A DNA stretch of 18,648 bases. Source: DATGLE01 sp035294325 (lineage in GTDB: Bacteria; Chloroflexota; Ktedonobacteria; Ktedonobacterales; Ktedonobacteraceae). Positions 14,138 to 18,648 of this stretch are shown piece after piece (within the stretch, counting starts at the first letter, position 1; each line of letters starts with the position of its first letter). The stretch spans positions 1 through 18,648 of the forward strand of contig DATGLE010000028.1 in NCBI GenBank assembly GCA_035294325.1, written 5' to 3'. The notes beneath the pieces are model-generated. The model made no database searches. It was not told the DNA's origin and was given only the letters and a program-made list of their open reading frames with translations. Position numbers and translations under genes: made by a program.

Positions 14138-15388
14138 ATGCAAGAGAACGTACAGATCAATACAGCCGGTGAAAATGAATCCGCACCAGTGCCAGAACAG
14201 CAGCGCGACTACTCCTATTATCGGGAAGTGTTTAAAGGCCGTACTATGCCTTTCGCCTACCTCGACCTTGACCTGCTCGCTCAGAATATACGCGAGATCG
14301 CACGGCGCGCCGGGGGGAAGCGGATCCGTCTGGCCTCCAAGTCGCTGCGCAGCGTCGCCGTAATCAAGCGTATCATGGCAGCCAATCCTATATTCCAGGG
14401 CATAATGTGCTTCACAGCCCCGGAGGCGCTTTACCTGGCCTCTCAGGGCATCGACGACCTGCTCATCGGCTATCCTATCTGGCACGCCGGGCAGGTCGCG
14501 GCTGTAGCGCGAGCTACGGAGGCAGGTGCACATATTACGCTGATGGTAGATTGCATCGAACATGTGGAACAGGTTGAGAAGGTGGCGCGCGAGTGTGGCG
14601 TGCGCTTACCGCTCTGCATCGATATCGATATGGCATCCGACCTGCCGGGCCTGCACTTCGGCGTGTGGCGCTCCCCGCTGCGCAGCGCCGGGCAGGTGCG
14701 GCCAGTAATCGAGCGCATCATGGCTTCGCCGCATGTCTGGCTTGATGGCATCATGGGCTACGAGGCGCAGATTGCCGGCGTGGGCGACCGGTATGCCGGG
14801 CAGAGAATGAAAAATGCACTGGTGTACTGGCTCAAACGCCGCTCGCAGCACGAAATTGCCGGGCGCCGCGCGATGCTGGTCAGGCTTATCAAGGAGTATG
14901 CGCCCTCGCTGCGCTTCGTCAATGGCGGCGGGACGGGCAGCATCGCGACGACGCGCATGGAGGAGGTTATCACCGAGATTACCGTTGGCTCTGGCTTCTA
15001 CTCGCCGGCGCTCTTCGACAACTATCGCGATTTCCGCTACCAGCCCGCCGCCGGCTACGCCATCGAGATTGTACGCCATCCCCGCCCTTCTATCTATACC
15101 TGCCAGGGCGGAGGCTACATCGCCTCCGGCTCCGCCGGTCCCGATAAGCAGCCACAGCCGTACCTGCCGCGTGGCGCTCGCCTCACAACAAACGAGGGCG
15201 CCGGCGAAGTTCAGACACCCATCATATATACGGGACCGCAGCGACTTGACCTCGGCGATCCGATCTTTATGCGCCACGCCAAAGCCGGCGAACTGTGCGA
15301 GCGCTTCACCCACCTGCTGCTCATCTCAAAAGGCTCTATCGTTGAGGAGGTCACAACCTATCGCGGAGACGGGCAGTGTTTCCTCTAA
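14138..15388 (+). CDS. Alanine-racemase-fold PLP enzyme (amino acid deaminase/aldolase type)
   Basis: From the ATG at 14138 the protein has 416 residues; this start has GAGG 9-12 bp upstream, while the earlier in-frame ATG codons (14033, 14102) have none. The N-terminal domain is an alanine-racemase-type PLP barrel: TMPFAYLDLDLLAQNI (36-51) and RLASKSLRS (64-72), with Lys68 as the likely Schiff-base residue. Mid-protein FVNGGGTGS matches the phosphate-binding glycine loop. The C-terminus has MRHAKAGELCERF and GDGQCFL, as in the family named amino acid deaminase/aldolase, related to D-threonine aldolase and D-serine dehydratase. It would cleave or deaminate a hydroxy amino acid, possibly of D-configuration; substrate and stereochemistry are not settled. 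Its stop overlaps the stop of the convergent small gene. Confidence 0.85.
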   Translation: MQENVQINTAGENESAPVPEQQRDYSYYREVFKGRTMPFAYLDLDLLAQNIREIARRAGGKRIRLASKSLRSVAVIKRIMAANPIFQGIMCFTAPEALYLASQGIDDLLIGYPIWHAGQVAAVARATEAGAHITLMVDCIEHVEQVEKVARECGVRLPLCIDIDMASDLPGLHFGVWRSPLRSAGQVRPVIERIMASPHVWLDGIMGYEAQIAGVGDRYAGQRMKNALVYWLKRRSQHEIAGRRAMLVRLIKEYAPSLRFVNGGGTGSIATTRMEEVITEITVGSGFYSPALFDNYRDFRYQPAAGYAIEIVRHPRPSIYTCQGGGYIASGSAGPDKQPQPYLPRGARLTTNEGAGEVQTPIIYTGPQRLDLGDPIFMRHAKAGELCERFTHLLLISKGSIVEEVTTYRGDGQCFL

Positions 15389-15648
15389 TCATTAACAGGA
15401 AGCCTGTATGGCTCAGGAGGATGCCAACAATGCTTTGCTTCGACGGTTGGACGGCTTTGAAAGCCATGCAGCGTTTCCATAGGGTGAGCGCGTCTGGGCA
15501 GGCCAGCGATGTAATCATCGGGATAATCCGCGCGACGTGAGATGGGTGTATGGACAGTGGGATAGTAGGATGATGGCGTCAAATCTGGTTCCGCTCCTGC
15601 GAAAACAGGAGAATAGATCCACTTCATCAGGCGTTTGAGCATTTTCAC
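15385..15648 (-). CDS. Small Pro/Tyr-rich protein of unknown function
   Basis: This 87-residue frame starts at a GTG (15648) with AAAAAGGAG 7 bp upstream, and a good promoter (TTGCAG-17-TATACT) lies about 50 bp further upstream; both support a real gene. I do not recognise a family. The N-terminus MKMLKRLMKWIYSPVF is a short basic amphipathic segment with no true transmembrane or signal sequence. The remainder is polar, with 13 prolines, six tyrosines and a single Cys in KHCWHPPEPYRLPVND at the end. Its TAG overlaps the TAA of the convergent aldolase gene by two bases, so there is no spacer between the two. It could be a regulatory or peptide-precursor protein, but nothing decides this. Confidence 0.55.
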   Translation of the reverse strand: MKMLKRLMKWIYSPVFAGAEPDLTPSSYYPTVHTPISRRADYPDDYIAGLPRRAHPMETLHGFQSRPTVEAKHCWHPPEPYRLPVND

Positions 15649-15699
15649 TGCGCTACTCCTTTTTCAACGAAAGAGCACGCTCCTCTAAACTCTAAAAGG

Positions 15700-15728
15700 A
15701 GTATAACCTGTACCGGCAAGTTCTGCAA
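15700..15728 (-). promoter_or_regulatory. Promoter of the small Pro/Tyr-rich gene
   Basis: On the minus strand, TTGCAG (15728-15723), exactly 17 bp, then TATACT (15705-15700) lie upstream of the AAGGAG and GTG of the gene. The predicted leader is about 45 nt. Confidence 0.55.
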
Positions 15729-15730
15729 GG

Positions 15731-15763
15731 GGTATCGCAACGCTCGTACCAGTTCGGGATACC
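15731..15763. promoter_or_regulatory. Imperfect operator-like inverted repeat upstream of the clp genes
   Basis: GGTATC-GC-AAC pairs with GTT-CG-GATACC across about 10 bp and one unpaired base. It covers the -35 position of the extended -10 promoter at 15780-15788, a place where a repressor would act. It does not match CIRCE, and no regulator is assigned. Confidence 0.3.
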
Positions 15764-15779
15764 AAAGGCCCCGCGATGC

Positions 15780-15788
15780 TGCTATAAT
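15780..15788 (+). promoter_or_regulatory. Extended -10 promoter of the clp operon
   Basis: TGCTATAAT is a perfect extended -10 element (TGn plus TATAAT) about 60 bp upstream of the first clp ATG. There is no TTGACA-like box 17 bp further up, which extended -10 promoters can do without. Confidence 0.55.
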
Positions 15789-15848
15789 AGAGCGGGTATA
15801 ACTTTATTCGATTGTTACAATCAGCGCCGAGATAGAAAGGCAGTTTTC

Positions 15849-16508
15849 ATGGTGGATGCTACACTTGAGTCCAACAATCCACGCAAAGGAGAGGTGCTAT
15901 ACACTCCGGCCCGCCAGATTGAAAGGCTCGCACGTTATGAAGGGCAGCCTGTGCGCGTGCGTGATGTGACCACGCTGCTGCTAAAAGAGCGCATTATCTT
16001 TCTTCCTAACCGCATTGACGAAGATGTAACCCGTTCCATTGTGGGCATGCTGTTGCATCTTGAGCGCGAGGATCCGAACCGGGACATACAACTTTACATT
16101 GACTGCGAAGGCGAGCTAGAAGGTCACTTCTATTACGGTCTGGGTATCTACGATACGATGCAGTACATCAAACCCGACATCGTGACTGTCTGTGTAGGCG
16201 TGGCGCAGGGCGTGGCCGCTGCCTTCCTGGCCGGAGGCACAAAGGGCAAGCGCTATTGCCTTCCTCACTCCAGCGTCGTCCTCAACCAGCCATACTCGGG
16301 TGTCCAGGGCCAGGCCAGCGAGATCGAGATTCGCGCCCGCGAGGTGCTGCGCCAGCGCAACGTGTTTCATGAAATTCTTGCCGAGCATACAGGTCAGCCG
16401 GTAGAGCGGATTAAAGAGGACGCGGACCGTAGAAACTATATGACGGCACAGCAAGCGCTCGAATACGGCCTTGTTGATGAGATCTTCACACCCAGGAAGA
16501 ACAAATAG
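15849..16508 (+). CDS. Catalytically dead ClpP paralogue (ClpR-like)
   Basis: This 219-residue protein has the S14 Clp protease fold along its whole length: LLLKERIIFLP (43-53), GIYDTMQYIKPD (99-110) and EYGLVDEIF (205-213) match ClpP one to one. All three catalytic residues are replaced when aligned with E. coli ClpP: the nucleophile Ser is Gly121 (CVGVAQGVAAAF instead of C-x-G-x-A-x-S-M-G-A-F), the His is Asn146 (VVLNQP instead of M-I-H-Q-P), and the Asp is Arg195 (ADRRNY instead of T-E-R-D-R-F). The SPGG oxyanion loop is replaced by CEGELEGH with three extra residues. The body is otherwise well preserved, so it is under selection as a structural subunit, as ClpR is in cyanobacteria and plastids. 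It lies 11 bp upstream of an intact clpP, probably in the same transcript, so a mixed ring is likely (inference). Confidence 0.9.
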   Translation: MVDATLESNNPRKGEVLYTPARQIERLARYEGQPVRVRDVTTLLLKERIIFLPNRIDEDVTRSIVGMLLHLEREDPNRDIQLYIDCEGELEGHFYYGLGIYDTMQYIKPDIVTVCVGVAQGVAAAFLAGGTKGKRYCLPHSSVVLNQPYSGVQGQASEIEIRAREVLRQRNVFHEILAEHTGQPVERIKEDADRRNYMTAQQALEYGLVDEIFTPRKNK

Positions 16509-16519
16509 AAGGAGGAATT

Positions 16520-17191
16520 ATGAAGAATCATTTTCATCCTGAGGAGCCGCAGTCGAGCCGGGAGACGCGAGAGAAATTACAGGCGCTGGGGCTGGCCGCG
16601 CCTTCTATACGCAGCGAGTACAGGCCCGATGACCGCCGCGAACCTCTGCCAGACGTAGATGACCTGCTGCTCCGTGAGCGCACCATCTTCATTGGCAAGC
16701 CTATAGATGGAGACCTGGCCCACCAGGTTATCAAGCTCATGCTGTACTTGCAGAGCGAGGATTCTTCAAAGGATATCACTCTCTATATCGATTCACCTGG
16801 CGGCAGTGTGACCGCCGGGCTGGCGATCTACGATACGATGCAGTTCATCCAGCCGGATGTCTCAACGGTATGCGTGGGCATGGCAATGAGTATGGGAGCG
16901 TTTCTGCTGGCAGCGGGCACGCACGGCAAACGCTATGCTCTGCCCCACTCTACCATCCTGATCCACCAGCCCCTTATCAGCGGCACGCTGCAAGGACCGG
17001 CCAGCGATATCGATATCGAGGCACGCGAGATCATACGCCTGCGCGGTATGCTCAACGAACTGCTGGCACAGCACACCGGTCAACCTCTGGAACGCATCAA
17101 AGAGGACACCGACCGCGACCACTACTTCTCTGCGAAGGAGGCAGCCGAATACGGCCTGATCGACCAGGTGCTCCCTTCAAAGAAGAAATAG
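16520..17191 (+). CDS. clpP: ATP-dependent Clp protease proteolytic subunit ClpP
   Basis: This 223-residue ClpP has the complete Ser-His-Asp triad: Ser124 in MAMSMGAFLLAAG, His149 in ILIHQP and Asp200 in TDRDHYFSA. The oxyanion loop DSPGGSVTAG (91-100) and the handle region are intact. A strong RBS, AAGGAGG, lies 5 bp before the ATG. The N-terminus is about 25-30 residues longer than in most ClpP proteins and is charged (REPLPDVDD before LLLRERTIF), possibly a processed propeptide. The protein forms the degradation chamber that works with ClpX or ClpC unfoldases, neither of which is in the window. It follows the dead paralogue by 11 bp and is followed by a strong terminator. Confidence 0.96.
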   Translation: MKNHFHPEEPQSSRETREKLQALGLAAPSIRSEYRPDDRREPLPDVDDLLLRERTIFIGKPIDGDLAHQVIKLMLYLQSEDSSKDITLYIDSPGGSVTAGLAIYDTMQFIQPDVSTVCVGMAMSMGAFLLAAGTHGKRYALPHSTILIHQPLISGTLQGPASDIDIEAREIIRLRGMLNELLAQHTGQPLERIKEDTDRDHYFSAKEAAEYGLIDQVLPSKKK

Positions 17192-17204
17192 AAAATACAC
17201 TATC

Positions 17205-17240
17205 CAGGCGTGGCCGGCGGCCACGCCTGCGTATCTTTTT
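17205..17240. terminator. Rho-independent terminator after the clp operon
   Basis: A perfect 11-bp GC-rich stem CAGGCGTGGCC / GGCCACGCCTG with the loop GGC (17205-17229) is followed by CGTATCTTTTT (T-run 17236-17240). It begins 13 bp after the clpP stop and may also serve the convergent Yip1-like gene. Confidence 0.85.
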
Positions 17241-17254
17241 AGTGTTTGTATCGG

Positions 17255-17974
17255 CTAGCTCAGAAGGTTTCGCAGCCCGTTATAGATGGCATGGGCCAGC
17301 GCCATAGACGTTCCACAGACCAGCAAAACCCCCAGAATATAGGGAACGAACACAACCACTGTCGCCCTACCCGGACTCAACCTGTGTATCCCTCTGACGA
17401 CCTGTATGTTCAACCACACTCCATAGCAGAAGAGAACGATGGTTACAATGGGAGAGGTCAGAAACGTGGATACGTGGAATATTACGAGGATGAAGATGAT
17501 GATGCCGCCGATGATCTCCAGCGGCACCTGGTACAGCAGTACTGTGTAGCACTGCTGCAAATAGCTGCCCTGCGGCCCCTTGAAGGATTTTGCTACAAGG
17601 ACCTGAATCGCCATGCCGGTAAAGAACACCAGGGGCACGAAAATTACTTTGAGGATAAACGCGCCTATCGACGCGCCCACCGTTAAGGCCGAGAGCGTGA
17701 AAAAGGCGACGTTGGAGTTTGCCGCGATGCCAACGGATGTGTCTTTGAACAGGCCACGGAAGAGGCCAAGCAGGGAGGGAACGATGATAAGGATGGCAAC
17801 CTGGAGCCAGACAGCATCCCAGCGCGCATATTCCGCTTCCCGCGCGAATGTGCGTGGAGATGGTGTAAATATGGATCTGAGATACAGCCCCGGCAAACGC
17901 GACAGGGTTTCTCCTATTGTATGGCGTTGAGGATACACATTGTTTCCACGAGCCTGCTCAGGACTCAAGGCCAT
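17255..17974 (-). CDS. Yip1-domain membrane protein
   Basis: This 239-residue protein has an ATG at 17974 with AAGGAG 7 bp upstream. After a cytosolic N-terminus (about 55 residues, TFAREAEYARWDAVW before the first helix) there are five hydrophobic segments: near residues 56-72, 90-120, 150-170, 172-190 and 208-230. The layout and the PSPRTFAREAE-type start resemble bacterial Yip1/YIF1 domain proteins, commonly of unknown role in membrane organisation. It converges on the clp operon, with a shared terminator between them. No operon partner is seen. Function is not assigned beyond membrane location. Confidence 0.7.
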   Translation of the reverse strand: MALSPEQARGNNVYPQRHTIGETLSRLPGLYLRSIFTPSPRTFAREAEYARWDAVWLQVAILIIVPSLLGLFRGLFKDTSVGIAANSNVAFFTLSALTVGASIGAFILKVIFVPLVFFTGMAIQVLVAKSFKGPQGSYLQQCYTVLLYQVPLEIIGGIIIFILVIFHVSTFLTSPIVTIVLFCYGVWLNIQVVRGIHRLSPGRATVVVFVPYILGVLLVCGTSMALAHAIYNGLRNLLS

Positions 17975-18047
17975 AATTATTCTCCTTACTATGTCTTACT
18001 TAGAGAATGTCTGATGCTCAGCGTCCTGGCTTGCTCTGGCTGACCAT

Positions 18048-18127
18048 TCGCGCGACTCCGCCGCGCCTGGGATGGAGTTGCATCAGGAAACAGGCGCTAA
18101 GCGCCTGTTTCCTGATGCAACTCCATC
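18048..18127. repeat. Modular palindrome, copy 3 (one flank only)
   Basis: A perfect 27-bp palindrome (18071-18097 with 18101-18127; the arm starts GATGGAGTTGCATCAGG) has the 3-nt loop TAA. Its left flank TCGCGCGACTCCGCCGCGCC folds as a GCGCG/CGCGC hairpin like those of copies 1 and 2. The right flank hairpin is missing or decayed; only TATGAG follows. Confidence 0.75.
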
Positions 18128-18357
18128 TTATGAGTGTCTGCATATTGCCTGCTTTAAAAGGCAGCCTCTCAAGGCAGACCAACATAAGCTATTATAGACT
18201 CGAAAGAGATCGATTTACAAGGGATGTTTAGAATTATTAATTTTTTCTAATCTGCTATGGCTATAGTTAAGCTTATATTATGAAGGAACGTTAATTTTAG
18301 CATTCATGAAATGCGACAATGGAACTTTTTTTGCTCGAATAACAGGTGCCTCTGTTT

Positions 18358-18447
18358 ATGAAAAAAAAATTATCTTCTCATCGTCTCGCGAAGGCTATTG
18401 ACAAGCTCATTCGTTACCTGTGGCCCTGGCCTACGTTTATACAATAA
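18358..18447 (+). CDS. Possible 29-residue peptide
   Basis: ATG at 18358 to TAA at 18447 encodes MKKKLSSHRLAKAIDKLIRY followed by LWPWPTFIQ. The N-terminal two thirds could form a basic amphipathic helix and the end is Trp/Pro-rich. The upstream AGGTG is a poor RBS. It lies 43 bp before the GlsB-like gene and could be a leader, but may be chance. Confidence 0.2.
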   Translation: MKKKLSSHRLAKAIDKLIRYLWPWPTFIQ

Positions 18448-18490
18448 GTACAGCAAGCGATCTTAGTCATCCACTACCAGGAGGCACCTT

Positions 18491-18648
18491 ATGGCAATGT
18501 TCTTCGTGCACGCTCTCGTCCTCGCGGATGGCATTACTATTCATATTGGCAATCAGTCCTGGTCCATCGGCATTAACTTTATCGTCTACCTGCTCGTTGC
18601 CGCCATCGTCGGTTTCATCGCGGAGTCTATCGTCGGCTGGCGCCTGCC
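18491..18648 (+). CDS. GlsB/YeaQ/YmgE-family membrane protein, N-terminal part
   Basis: The ATG at 18491 has a perfect AGGAGG 6 bp upstream. The 52 visible residues begin MAMFFVHALVLADG and reach INFIVYLLVAAIVGFIAE followed by SIVGWRLP. The latter matches the first transmembrane helix and the G-x-x-A-E-x-x-V/L-G-x-R-L/P pattern of the small stress-induced transglycosylase-associated (GlsB/YeaQ/YmgE) proteins. The rest lies beyond the window. The first 30 residues are an extension compared with the shortest members. The role of these two- or three-helix inner-membrane proteins is poorly known. Confidence 0.75.
   Translation, partial: MAMFFVHALVLADGITIHIGNQSWSIGINFIVYLLVAAIVGFIAESIVGWRL

Larger units (their letters stand above)
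17975..18490. other. Gene-poor spacer with palindrome and AT-rich stretch
   Basis: This 516-bp space divides into three parts. 18048-18127 holds a palindrome. 18180-18400 is markedly AT-rich compared with the rest of the window and contains TTAGAA/TTCTAA and an A9 run. 18398-18403 is a TTGACA without a matching -10 at normal distance. A tiny frame at 18358-18447 is listed separately. Confidence 0.6.

Noticed and set aside
14606..15313. 235-codon minus frame inside the aldolase/deaminase gene
   Set aside because: Shadow of the coding strand; composition rich in Ala/Arg/Gly without a fold signature.
16116..16454. Minus-strand frame over the first clp gene
   Set aside because: Antisense shadow; the + strand aligns with ClpP over its full length.
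15849..16508. Frameshift or sequencing error as the cause of the lost ClpP triad
   Set aside because: The frame is intact and matches ClpP on both sides of each changed residue; three separate in-frame substitutions plus a loop change are not explained by an indel.
18398..18448. Sigma-70 promoter TTGACA...TATACAAT before the GlsB-like gene
   Set aside because: The boxes are more than 30 bp apart, and no TATAAT-like hexamer lies at 16-19 bp.

Overview
The window is 18.6 kb of ordinary bacterial chromosome, about 55-60% GC by eye. Its protein flavours and intergenic repeats fit a Chloroflexota genome, most likely of the Ktedonobacteria; this assignment is an inference from gene style and is held loosely. 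No rRNA, tRNA or CRISPR array was seen.

Layout. (1) 1-2854 is a decayed mobile-element zone. It holds the 3' tail of an IS630-type transposase abutting a radical SAM gene broken by both a nonsense codon and the insertion, a 5' remnant of an IS200/IS605 tnpB gene with its terminal hairpin, a 51-52 bp tandem repeat, and a complete 1382-bp IS4-family element. That element has a 12-bp target duplication and one in-frame amber codon in its transposase. (2) 3045-4604 carries a SAM-dependent methyltransferase and a GNAT acetyltransferase on the + strand. (3) 4856-8083 (minus strand) carries an M20 metallopeptidase, an EthD-like protein and an MFS exporter; a second M20 peptidase runs + from 8420. 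(4) 9851-13839 (minus) carries a PQQ-propeller lipoprotein, then a PLP aminotransferase translationally coupled to a PhzF-like isomerase. Divergent from these is an alanine-racemase-fold 'amino acid deaminase/aldolase' (14138-15388). (5) 15385-15648 (minus) is a small unrecognised gene with a good promoter and RBS. (6) 15849-17191 is a two-gene clpP operon ending in a strong terminator. (7) A Yip1-like membrane protein and the start of a GlsB/YeaQ-type protein close the window.

Two things stand out. First, the upstream clpP gene has lost all three catalytic residues (Ser to Gly121, His to Asn146, Asp to Arg195) and the SPGG oxyanion loop, while the downstream partner keeps the full triad. This is a ClpR-like plus ClpP pair, suggesting a mixed ring with a dedicated non-catalytic subunit. 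Second, the intergenic spaces are filled with structured repeats. One family (8173-8277, 13884-13990, part at 18048-18127) has a nearly constant length of about 105 bp and CTCGCG/CGCGAG-like ends with small side hairpins, but an interchangeable perfect-palindrome core of 27-29 bp per arm. A second family, built on GTAGGGGC...GTGGGGGCC, occurs singly and as inverted dimers of both polarities.

Functionally the intact genes lean towards peptide and amino-acid turnover (two M20 peptidases, an aminotransferase, a PhzF isomerase, an aldolase/deaminase, Clp protease). Nothing shows that they form one pathway.
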